Below are positions 1-6,653 of a stretch of 18,690 nucleotides of DNA, one piece after another. The stretch's first letter is position 1, and every line of letters begins with the position of its first letter. The notes under the pieces are model-generated. The model saw nothing but the letters and a program-made list of their open reading frames with translations. It was not told the DNA's origin and ran no database searches. The stretch is from Ignavibacteria bacterium UBA6688 (GTDB lineage Bacteria; Bacteroidota; Ignavibacteria; UBA10030), in the NCBI GenBank assembly GCA_002454845.1, contig DKJQ01000233.1:1-18690 (forward strand). Direction: 5' to 3'. Position numbers and translations under genes: made by a program.

Positions 1-21
1 GGTGCAATGAATCTCTTACTT

Positions 22-49
22 TTGATTTTGTTCAACTTCTTCGTATATT
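22..49 (+). promoter_or_regulatory. Candidate sigma-70-type promoter of the PDH operon
   Basis: TTGATT at 22-27 and TATATT at 44-49 are separated by 16 bases, and lie about 50-65 bases before the possible E1 alpha starts. The same -35 hexamer with a similar -10 is seen before the two (-) strand genes at 9137 and 10813, which supports the reading. Positions 1-21 and 50-97 show nothing else recognisable. The assignment rests on hexamer matches only. Confidence 0.5.
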
Positions 50-97
50 CGGGTCAATTTTTTACACCCGGATTTTCCTATTCTACTCCCACGAATT

Positions 98-1147
98 GTG
101 AGCAAAAAGAAGATGGATACAAGTACGACCGCAGCAGCCCCCAAGAAGCAGCATTCCCGCCTCTTCGGCCTGCCAAAAGAGACCCTCCTGGACTGGTATG
201 ACGATATGCTTCTCGTCCGACGGTTCGAGGAGAAGTGCGCCCAGCTGTACGGTATGGGGAAAATCATGGGGTTCTGCCACCTGTATAACGGACAGGAGGC
301 CGTCTCGACCGGCGCGGTGAAGGGGGCCATTACCAAAGACGATTATGTGATCACCGCATACCGCGATCATGGACTGGCGATTTCAAAAGGGGTCGATCCG
401 AAGGCAATTATGGCCGAGCTCCTTGGCAAGGTCACCGGCACCACCAAGGGTCAGGGGGGGTCGATGCACATCTTCGACAACGAGAAGAACTTTCTCGGGG
501 GGCACGCCATCGTCGGCAGCCACATCCCGATCGGAGCCGGCGCCGCCTTCGCGAGCAAGTACAAAGGAGAGAAGCGGGTGTGCCTTTGTTTTATGGGCGA
601 CGGGGCGACCAACATCGGGGCGTTCCATGAAGCACTCAACCTTGCCGCCCTCTGGAAACTACCCGTCGTGTTCATTATCGAGAACAACCGCTATAGCATG
701 GGTACCTCCGTCCGACGCTCCTCCGCCGTGGAGGACCTGATCAAGAAAGGGCTTGCGTACGACATGCGGAGCGACGTCATCGACGGTTTCAACGTTCTGG
801 AGGTGTACACGAAAGTCAAGGCGGCGGTGGATCACGCCCGTGAAACGTACGAACCCTCACTCCTGGAAATCCGCACCTACCGCTACCGCGGGCATTCGAT
901 GTCGGACCCCATCCATGGCCACTACCGCTCCAAGGATGAGGTGGAAGAGCAAAAAAAGTACGACCCGATCTCCGTCTTTGCCGAAATTCTGAAGGCGGAG
1001 AAGTTGGCGGACGATGAATGGATCGAAGCGGCGGAGAAGCGGATCAAGGCAATTGTCGACGAATGCGTGACGTTCGCAGAAGACAGTCCGGAACCTCCGC
1101 TGGAGAACCTGTACAAGGTAGACTACGAAGAACCGAACGGAGAATAA
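98..1147 (+). CDS. pdhA: Pyruvate dehydrogenase E1 component, alpha subunit
   Basis: This is the alpha subunit of the thiamine-diphosphate-dependent E1, which decarboxylates pyruvate and passes the acetyl group to E2 lipoate in the cytoplasm. The ThDP/Mg motif is visible: GDG at residues 167-169 and the closing NN at 196-197. The loop RGHSMSDP (264-271) and the segment GGSMHIFD match the PDH type of E1 alpha, including the mitochondrial-like forms, rather than the branched-chain type. Its 349 residues are close to the family's usual length. The start is uncertain: GTG at 98 has no clear Shine-Dalgarno, and the in-frame ATG at 113 is preceded directly by a purine-rich AAAGAAG. The stop is three bases before the E1 beta start, so the two subunits are surely co-expressed. 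An acetoin or 2-oxoisovalerate substrate is less likely but not excluded. Confidence 0.93.
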   Translation: MSKKKMDTSTTAAAPKKQHSRLFGLPKETLLDWYDDMLLVRRFEEKCAQLYGMGKIMGFCHLYNGQEAVSTGAVKGAITKDDYVITAYRDHGLAISKGVDPKAIMAELLGKVTGTTKGQGGSMHIFDNEKNFLGGHAIVGSHIPIGAGAAFASKYKGEKRVCLCFMGDGATNIGAFHEALNLAALWKLPVVFIIENNRYSMGTSVRRSSAVEDLIKKGLAYDMRSDVIDGFNVLEVYTKVKAAVDHARETYEPSLLEIRTYRYRGHSMSDPIHGHYRSKDEVEEQKKYDPISVFAEILKAEKLADDEWIEAAEKRIKAIVDECVTFAEDSPEPPLENLYKVDYEEPNGE

Positions 1148-1150
1148 GGA

Positions 1151-2137
1151 ATGCCGACAGTCAGTTTACGTGAAGCTTTGAACCAGGCCATGGATGAAGA
1201 GATGGCACGTGATGAACGCGTGTTCCTGATGGGTGAGGAAGTTGCCGAGTATAACGGAGCATACAAAGTAAGTCAGGGACTGCTGGCCAAGTGGGGTCCC
1301 AAAAGAATCGTCGATGCCCCGATCGCAGAAGCAGGTTTCGCCGGCGTCGGGATTGGAGCTGCGATGTGCGGCCTCCGACCCATCGTCGAGTTTATGACGT
1401 GGAACTTTTCGCTTGTCGCCTATGACCAGATCGTCAACCACGCCGCGAAGATGTATTCGATGACAGGGGGACAATTCCATGTGCCGATGGTGTTTCGGGG
1501 CCCGGGAGGGGCCGCCCACGGGCTCGGCGCAACCCATTCCCAGGCTCTTGAGTCGATCTATGCACACATCCCCGGTTTGAAGGTGGTGATGCCATCGACA
1601 TGCAAAGATGCCAAGGGACTTTTGAAGACGGCGATCCGGGATGAGAACCCGGTCATCTTCATCGAAAGTGAAGTGATGTATGGCGACAAAGGAGAGATCC
1701 CGGAAGGCGAATACACGATCCCCTTCGGTGTCGGGGAGGTGAAGAAGGAAGGAAAGGACGTCACCCTGGTATCCTGGTCGAAGGTCCTCGCCCACATCGT
1801 TGGGAAATCGGTCGAGAAGCTCGAAGAGGAGCTCGGGATCAGCATCGAAGTGATCGACCCGCGCACGATCAAGCCGATGGACTATGACCTCATCGTCGAG
1901 TCTGTGAAGAAGACCAACCGGTTGTTGATCGTGGAAGAGGGATGGCCATTCGCGAGCGTGGGGGCACAGATCTCGGACGAGATCACCCGCCGGGCGTTCG
2001 ACTACCTCGACGCACCCGTGGAGCGCGTGAACCAGGAGGATGTCCCGCTGCCGTACGCGAAGATCCTGGAGAAGCACTCCCTTCCGAACATCGACAAGAT
2101 CCGGGCCGGATTGAAGAAGGTGCTGTACATCGATTAG
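1151..2137 (+). CDS. pdhB: Pyruvate dehydrogenase E1 component, beta subunit
   Basis: The beta subunit completes the E1 alpha2-beta2 tetramer and supplies the half of the ThDP site that binds the pyrimidine ring. The family's conserved segments are present: GEEVAEYNGAYKVSQGL (residues 28-44), DAPIAEAG (55-62, with the Glu that contacts the cofactor), a GPGGAAHGLGATHSQ loop, and a C-terminal transketolase-like domain ending in VPLPYAKILE, typical of PDH E1 beta. The length of 328 residues is normal. GGAG at 1139-1142, eight bases before the ATG, is a good ribosome binding site inside the end of E1 alpha. The gene follows E1 alpha almost without gap and precedes E2 by 70 bases. Confidence 0.95.
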   Translation: MPTVSLREALNQAMDEEMARDERVFLMGEEVAEYNGAYKVSQGLLAKWGPKRIVDAPIAEAGFAGVGIGAAMCGLRPIVEFMTWNFSLVAYDQIVNHAAKMYSMTGGQFHVPMVFRGPGGAAHGLGATHSQALESIYAHIPGLKVVMPSTCKDAKGLLKTAIRDENPVIFIESEVMYGDKGEIPEGEYTIPFGVGEVKKEGKDVTLVSWSKVLAHIVGKSVEKLEEELGISIEVIDPRTIKPMDYDLIVESVKKTNRLLIVEEGWPFASVGAQISDEITRRAFDYLDAPVERVNQEDVPLPYAKILEKHSLPNIDKIRAGLKKVLYID

Positions 2138-2156
2138 CATGTTTCAGATTGAATGT

Positions 2157-2176
2157 CTTTCTCTGTGTCTCCGTGG
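2157..2176 (+). repeat. Possible copy of a dispersed intergenic phrase (CTCTGTGTCTCCGTGG type)
   Basis: Between the E1 beta stop and the E2 ribosome binding site lies a pyrimidine/GT-rich phrase, CTCTGTGTCTCCGTGGCA, at about 2161-2178. From memory it closely resembles a short sequence (CTCTGTGTCTCTGTGG and its complement) that recurs between genes in many environmental bacterial genomes. Only one copy is seen in this window, so its repeat status cannot be shown here. It could equally be chance. Confidence 0.3.
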
Positions 2177-2195
2177 CACAGTGGATTGGATGAAC

Positions 2196-2200
2196 AAGGG
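2196..2200 (+). promoter_or_regulatory. Ribosome binding site that fixes the E2 start
   Basis: AAGGG at 2196-2200, seven bases before the ATG at 2208, selects this start over the in-frame upstream ATGs at 2139 and 2190. The E2 lipoyl domain begins right at 2208, as expected. Confidence 0.7.
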
Positions 2201-2207
2201 AAATTCC

Positions 2208-3458
2208 ATGGCAACCAAAATAATGATGCCGAAACTGAGTGACACCATGGAAGAGGGTGTCATTCTGAAGTGGGTCCGGAAGGAGGGGGAGAAAGTAAAG
2301 CAAGGTGAGACGCTGGTTGAAATCGAGTCGGATAAGGCCGATATGGAACTGGAGGCGTACGATTCCGGCGTGTTGCGCAAGATCGTGGTCCCCGAAGGAG
2401 GCAAGGCGGCCATCGGCGCGTTGATTGCGGTTATCGGCGGTCCGGATGAAGACATCTCGGGGTTGCTTGGCGATACCGCCGCTCCCGCGAAGCCTGTCTC
2501 AACCGAGAAACCGAAGGAAGAACCTCAGAAAGAAACCACCAAAGCAACGCCTCCATCCCCCACACCGGTGGCGGCGACGATCGCGCCTCCCACGAAGCCG
2601 GCCGATGGACGGACAAAAGCCTCTCCCCTTGCAAAACGTCTGGCTCAGGACCACCATGTAGACATCGCCGGCGTTACGGGAAGCGGTCCGCAGGGACGCG
2701 TCATCAAGCGGGATATTGAGGGAGCGCTCTCTGCATCGACTCCGGCCGCCGCGGCTCCTCAAAGAACGTACGCAGCAGGGACGGCGGAGGATGTCGCACT
2801 CTCCCCGATCCGCAAGACCATCGCGAAGCGGATGACGGAGAGCAAGACAAGCGCCCCGCACTTCTACGTTACGGTCGAGGCCGACATGGAACCGGCCACG
2901 ACCTTCCGCGAGCAGTTGAACATCGCCAGCGAATCGAAGATCAGTTTTACCGATATCATTATCAAAGCGACAGCCTCGGCACTGATCCGGCATCCGCAGG
3001 TTAACGCAACGTACCTGGGCGACACGATGAAGCAGTATCATTACATCCATATGGCCGTGGCCGTGGCACTGGATGAAGGGCTGGTCACGCCCATTATCCG
3101 CAACTGCGAGCAGAAAGGGATCGGGGCGATCAATGCGGATCTGCGTGATCTGGCCGAGCGCGCCAGGAACCGAAAACTTAAACCGGAAGAGTACACCGGA
3201 GCGACCTTTACGATCAGCAACCTCGGCATGTTTGGTGTTGAGGATTTTATCGCCATCATCAATCCCCCGGAAGGAGCGATCCTTGCGATAGGATCCATCA
3301 TCGAGAAGCCGGTAGTGAAACAGGGAGCCATCGTGGTCGGCCACACAATGAAGATGACCCTTTCCTCCGATCACAGGATCATCGATGGCGCCGTCGCCGC
3401 CAGGTTCCTGCAGGATCTGAAGAAACTCCTCGAAAACCCTGCATCACTGGCCTTGTAA
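2208..3458 (+). CDS. pdhC: Dihydrolipoamide acetyltransferase (PDH E2)
   Basis: E2 forms the core of the PDH complex and transfers acetyl from lipoyl-lysine to CoA. The 416 residues show the standard order. A single lipoyl domain spans about 1-80, with the lipoylated lysine K43 in ESDKAD. A Pro/Thr/Ala-rich flexible linker covers 91-135. The E1/E3 peripheral subunit-binding domain is at about 136-172 (ASPLAKRLA to GPQGRVIKRDI). A second linker leads to the acyltransferase domain from about 195 on, with the catalytic motif DHRIIDG (H389, D393). The start at 2208 begins the lipoyl domain (MATKIMMPKLSDTM) and has AAGGG upstream; a longer reading from 2139 would add a tail with no domain sense. 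No E3 (lipoamide dehydrogenase) gene is adjacent. A hairpin terminator follows 28 bases after the stop. Confidence 0.95.
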   Translation: MATKIMMPKLSDTMEEGVILKWVRKEGEKVKQGETLVEIESDKADMELEAYDSGVLRKIVVPEGGKAAIGALIAVIGGPDEDISGLLGDTAAPAKPVSTEKPKEEPQKETTKATPPSPTPVAATIAPPTKPADGRTKASPLAKRLAQDHHVDIAGVTGSGPQGRVIKRDIEGALSASTPAAAAPQRTYAAGTAEDVALSPIRKTIAKRMTESKTSAPHFYVTVEADMEPATTFREQLNIASESKISFTDIIIKATASALIRHPQVNATYLGDTMKQYHYIHMAVAVALDEGLVTPIIRNCEQKGIGAINADLRDLAERARNRKLKPEEYTGATFTISNLGMFGVEDFIAIINPPEGAILAIGSIIEKPVVKQGAIVVGHTMKMTLSSDHRIIDGAVAARFLQDLKKLLENPASLAL

Positions 3459-3486
3459 GGATCCCGGTACCTTTGAAGCCTTCACA

Positions 3487-3514
3487 GAACCCGACCGGCT
3501 CGTCGGGTTCTTTT
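3487..3514 (+). terminator. Rho-independent terminator of the PDH operon
   Basis: A perfect 9-bp stem (GAACCCGAC at 3487-3495 pairing with GTCGGGTTC at 3502-3510) closes a 6-base loop and is followed by TTTTGTTTG. It sits 28 bases after the E2 stop. It separates the PDH operon from the importer genes that follow on the same strand. Confidence 0.88.
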
Positions 3515-3613
3515 GTTTGTGCCATGGGACAGATCCATGAGCGGAATGAAGGATGAAAACCAGGTTCCCATTGGACCTCTGTTTGCCCAAGAGAGGACGA
3601 GACCCGAAGAACC

Positions 3614-4219
3614 ATGAAACTATCCGAACAATTCACGAAAGAGACCTCCGGCGCAGCGATACCGTTCATCGCCTTCTGCATCGCTCTGAATCTCACGGCA
3701 GGGCAGATCACTTCCGCCTTGAAAATCCCAATTTACCTCGACTCGATCGGTACCGTACTGACAGCCGTGCTCGTCGGGCCATTGGCCGCTGCGACAGCCG
3801 GGGCCTTCTCCAATCTTCTCGCATCCGCCATGGGAAGCCCCACCATGGCTTTTTTTGCTCCGGTTTCCATCGTCATCGGACTCTTCACCGGATTCCTGGC
3901 CCAACGCGGATGGTTTAAGCGGTGGTACACCGTCGTACTGGGAGGGGCCCTCCAGGGGGTCATCGCCGCCATCTGCTCCGCCCCCATCTCAGCCTATTTG
4001 TTTAGCGGAGTGATGATGGCAGGGACCGACTTTCTCGTACTCTATTTCCGTTCAGTGGGGAACTCCATCATGGAGAGTGTCTTCTACCAGGGCCTCGCCT
4101 CCGATCCTGTCGATAAGATTATCACCTACTTGATTGCCTTCATCCTGATCCGCAATCTCCCCCAACGCCTCACAGGAAAATTTGCAGGGGCTTCAAACAT
4201 TCCATCACGATCGGTTTGA
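3614..4219 (+). CDS. ECF transporter substrate-binding (S) component, substrate unknown
   Basis: This is a small (201-residue) multi-span membrane protein. It has about five or six hydrophobic helices, a segment IYLDSIGTVLTAVLVGP near residues 39-55 and a C-terminal LPQRL. That pattern matches the S components of energy-coupling-factor importers, which capture a vitamin or metal for a T/A/A' module. The next three genes are exactly that module, so this is a dedicated (group I) system. The LD(S/T)IGT segment resembles uncharacterised S families; I could not assign thiamine, cobalamin, riboflavin, biotin or lipoate. No riboswitch core was recognised in 3519-3613. The ribosome binding site is weak (GAAGA at 3606-3610, or GAGAGGA farther away at 3591-3597). 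No clear promoter was found in 3519-3613. Confidence 0.8.
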   Translation: MKLSEQFTKETSGAAIPFIAFCIALNLTAGQITSALKIPIYLDSIGTVLTAVLVGPLAAATAGAFSNLLASAMGSPTMAFFAPVSIVIGLFTGFLAQRGWFKRWYTVVLGGALQGVIAAICSAPISAYLFSGVMMAGTDFLVLYFRSVGNSIMESVFYQGLASDPVDKIITYLIAFILIRNLPQRLTGKFAGASNIPSRSV

Positions 4220-4226
4220 CGCAATC

Positions 4227-4979
4227 ATGGTCCCCGACCTTCGACCGAAACTGGCTTTTGTGCTCCTTCTGTCGGTCTGCGCGTTCGTTCTGAGCTGGCA
4301 GGTTCTCACCCTGTTGATCGCTTTGGTTCTTCTCCTTCCCTTCGTCCTGCCGACGTATCATCCTGCCTCTCCCCGTGCACGCCGACTGTTCCTGCGTTTT
4401 GTCCTGTTCAGCGTTGCCCTCTCCGGCGCGATTATCACGCTGAACGGCTGGATGATTCAATCGGGAGAACCTGTAGACACGATCCTGGGAATCACGCTCT
4501 ATTCGGGCGGCCTGCTCTTTGGTATCCAAACAGCGTCGAGGTTGGTGCTCCTCTCATTTTCAGTTCTTCTATTTTTCACCTCGACACCGATACCTGTTTG
4601 CATCAACGCTTTACAGCAATCCGGGTTGTCACGCACGGTGGTGCTGATGCTGTTGCTGACCCTCCATTTTCTCGATACGCTTCCTGAGCGGATTGACCGG
4701 ATCTTCGTGGCACAGGAAGCGCGCGGTGCGCCGGTCAGGGCCGGCTTCGTCTCAAGAACGAAGGCCTTCTTCTCGATCCTCTCCCCCCTTTTGCTTTCAT
4801 CAATGGCCGAAAGCGTTGATCGGGGCGTTGCACTTGAGTTACGGGGCTTCCTGCTGGAAACGGCCCCTTCGTTCCACACTCTGCCTCCTGCAAAGCCGCC
4901 CTCCCCCGTGACGGTCCTCCTTCTCACAGCATCCGTCCTCATTGTTGTCTTTTCTCTTGCCCGATGGCTCTTCCCATAA
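4227..4979 (+). CDS. ecfT: ECF transporter transmembrane (T) component
   Basis: EcfT couples ATP hydrolysis in the two ATPases to movement of the S component in the inner membrane. The 250-residue protein has N-terminal and C-terminal hydrophobic helices around a cytoplasmic helical region. That region carries the family's two coupling motifs: ARG at residues 165-167 (EARGAP) and a second copy in the variant form LRG at 205-207 (ELRGF). The ATG at 4227 lies 7 bases after the S-component stop. A TTG at 4182 would extend the frame into the upstream gene and adds only polar residues, so it is not preferred. The stop overlaps the start of the first ATPase by 16 bases, implying translational coupling. 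Membership of the CbiQ/EcfT family is clear; the substrate depends on the S component. Confidence 0.85.
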   Translation: MVPDLRPKLAFVLLLSVCAFVLSWQVLTLLIALVLLLPFVLPTYHPASPRARRLFLRFVLFSVALSGAIITLNGWMIQSGEPVDTILGITLYSGGLLFGIQTASRLVLLSFSVLLFFTSTPIPVCINALQQSGLSRTVVLMLLLTLHFLDTLPERIDRIFVAQEARGAPVRAGFVSRTKAFFSILSPLLLSSMAESVDRGVALELRGFLLETAPSFHTLPPAKPPSPVTVLLLTASVLIVVFSLARWLFP

Positions 4980-5791
4980 CACTCGAGAGGGTTTCATACC
5001 GGTACGCTCCGAACACCACACCCGCCTTATCGGACATCAACATGGTTCTCCAGAGCGGGACATGCTGCGTCATTCTTGGCCCGACGGGAAGTGGCAAGTC
5101 AACGCTCCTCCACTTACTCGCAGGCGTACTGGCAAAGCATTACCCCGAATCGGTGGGGGAAGGAGTTCTCACGATCGGGGAACACCGGTACACACCTTTC
5201 CCCGAAGGTATTCTGTTTCCAACCGTGGCACTGGCACTCCAGGATCATTATGTCCAGATTTCCGGAATCCGCGATACCACGCGGAAAGAAATCGAATTGA
5301 CACTGGAAACACTCGGAAGGGATCCCCTCCGCGAACGCGCGTCCATTGACCGCCTCCTTCAGCAATTAGGCATCGCCCATCTTGCGGAACGTAAACCAAC
5401 CGCGCTTTCGGGCGGGGAAACTCAACGGGTCGCCCTGGCGACAATCCTCATCGCGAACCCGGAGATCGTATTGCTCGACGAGCCCGCGACAGCACTCGAT
5501 TATGGTGCACAATCGAGGCTGAAACTGCTTCTCCAATCACTGCGGGGAACATCGAGCGTGGTTTTCACCGACACCCGCATCGACCTTCCTCTTGATGTGG
5601 CGGACCGTTTTATCGTCCTCCATGCCGGACGGATACAATTCGACGGCAACCGGAGGGGCTTTCTGGAACAATTACCGGACCTCGGAGACCTCCTTCCGGT
5701 GCAGGATTGGCAAGAGGCCATTCATGAAGTAAAGGGACGTCAGGACTCTCCGCTCCGTCAGCGTATTCTTCGCGCCGCAGGACTCCCATGA
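4964..5791 (+). CDS. ECF transporter ATP-binding protein A (switch His replaced)
   Basis: First of two ABC ATPases that power the importer. Walker A is GPTGSGKST (residues 39-47), the ABC signature is LSGGETQR (148-155) and Walker B ends in D172-E173. However, where ABC ATPases have the switch histidine (usually THD), this protein reads FTDTRID, with D203 at the His position. The rest of the block (VADRFIVLHAGRI) aligns well, so a misreading of the frame is unlikely. The 275-residue length is normal for the family. The gene overlaps the T-component gene by 16 bases and the second ATPase gene by 4 (ATGA), so the subunits are probably made in fixed ratio. It is likely to hydrolyse ATP poorly at the site formed by its own Walker motifs. 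Confidence 0.87.
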   Translation: MALPITLERVSYRYAPNTTPALSDINMVLQSGTCCVILGPTGSGKSTLLHLLAGVLAKHYPESVGEGVLTIGEHRYTPFPEGILFPTVALALQDHYVQISGIRDTTRKEIELTLETLGRDPLRERASIDRLLQQLGIAHLAERKPTALSGGETQRVALATILIANPEIVLLDEPATALDYGAQSRLKLLLQSLRGTSSVVFTDTRIDLPLDVADRFIVLHAGRIQFDGNRRGFLEQLPDLGDLLPVQDWQEAIHEVKGRQDSPLRQRILRAAGLP

Positions 5792-6537
5792 ACATCACGT
5801 TCGATGCAGTTGGATTTTCCTATCCTTCTGGAACTGCTGTTTTGAGAGATCTCACGCTGGAAGTCGGGGCGGGAGAATTCGTGCTTATCGTGGGGCGCAA
5901 CGGCGCTGGAAAGAGCACGTTGCTCAAACTTCTCAACGGGATTCTGAAGCCGACGTCCGGATCGGTCCGCGTCGCGGGACTTTCAACCGGGTCTACGCCC
6001 ACTTCGACACTTGCCCGGCACGTCTGCGTGACATTCCAAAACCCTGCCGATCAGATCTTTGCCCCGACCGTTTTTGACGAGGTCGCGTTCGCGCCGCGCA
6101 ACTTCAAATACCCGAAGACCGAGTCCATGGTCCGGGACGCACTTTCCCTCTGTCAACTCGAGCACCTGAAGGATCGCCATCCGTACGACCTGCCGCTTGC
6201 GCAACGCAAGTTGCTCACCACGGCCAGCGCTCTTGCATCCGGTGCACCGTTCCTCGCGTTCGATGAGCCCAATGCCGGATTATCACAAGTCGAGCACCGG
6301 GTGATGGACACCATCGTGAAAACCCTGACAGCGCGTAAGGTCGGATTCCTTGTGGTTTCTCATGACCTTTCTGTATTTTTCCGGTATGCGACAAGAGTCG
6401 TTGTGCTGGAGGGGGGACGATGTTCGTTTTCCGGAACCGTGAACGATCTGATGGGGAACGAAGGGATACTCCGGAGAGCCGGACTTCGGCTTCCGGTTCC
6501 ATTGAGGATAAGCCGGCTGTTAAAGAACTTCGGGTAA
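5788..6537 (+). CDS. ECF transporter ATP-binding protein A' (degenerate signature)
   Basis: Second ATPase of the importer (249 residues). Walker A is GRNGAGKST (36-44), the Q-loop region reads FQNPADQIFAPTV as in typical ECF ATPases, Walker B ends in D159-E160 and the switch His is present (SHD, H192). The signature is not LSGGQ but LPLAQ (135-139), and the D-loop reads AGLS (163-166) rather than SALD/AGLD. Related signature variants occur, to my recollection, in part of the COG1122 group. The partner protein has a good signature but no switch His, so the two look like a matched asymmetric pair. The start overlaps the previous stop in an ATGA. A bidirectional terminator begins 27 bases after the stop. 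Confidence 0.87.
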   Translation: MNITFDAVGFSYPSGTAVLRDLTLEVGAGEFVLIVGRNGAGKSTLLKLLNGILKPTSGSVRVAGLSTGSTPTSTLARHVCVTFQNPADQIFAPTVFDEVAFAPRNFKYPKTESMVRDALSLCQLEHLKDRHPYDLPLAQRKLLTTASALASGAPFLAFDEPNAGLSQVEHRVMDTIVKTLTARKVGFLVVSHDLSVFFRYATRVVVLEGGRCSFSGTVNDLMGNEGILRRAGLRLPVPLRISRLLKNFG

Positions 6538-6564
6538 ACCCTGGAGGGGGACAAAGCATGTAGA

Positions 6565-6596
6565 AACACAAAACCCCCGGAAGGGGGTTTTGTGTT
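6565..6596. terminator. Bidirectional terminator between converging genes
   Basis: AACACAAAACCCCC (6565-6578) and GGGGGTTTTGTGTT (6583-6596) pair perfectly over 14 bp around a GGAA loop. The GC core CCCCC/GGGGG is followed on either strand by TTTTGTGTT, so the same hairpin can end the importer transcript (+, stop 6537) and the transglycosylase transcript (-, stop 6654). Confidence 0.85.
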
Positions 6597-6653
6597 GTGG
6601 GGTGTACATTGAAATGCACGGCAACTCGCAGCGGCGTGGCACTGCAACGAACG

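Noticed and set aside
7..201. Small hydrophobic open frame at the left edge
   Set aside because: It overlaps the E1 alpha gene and the promoter candidate, has no ribosome binding site, and its second half is a frame shadow.
1166..2140. Long open frame (about 324 codons) on the - strand opposite E1 beta
   Set aside because: It mirrors a well-conserved gene and its protein is His/Asp/Arg-rich without recognisable features, so it is a shadow of the coding strand.
2139..2207. Upstream extension of E2 (starts at 2139 or 2190)
   Set aside because: The added residues precede the lipoyl domain and have no counterpart in the family; the ATG at 2208 has AAGGG at proper distance.
3519..3613. Possible riboswitch before the ECF S-component gene
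   Set aside because: No TPP-box, B12-box or other conserved core was recognised and no strong stem-loop pairs with the start region.
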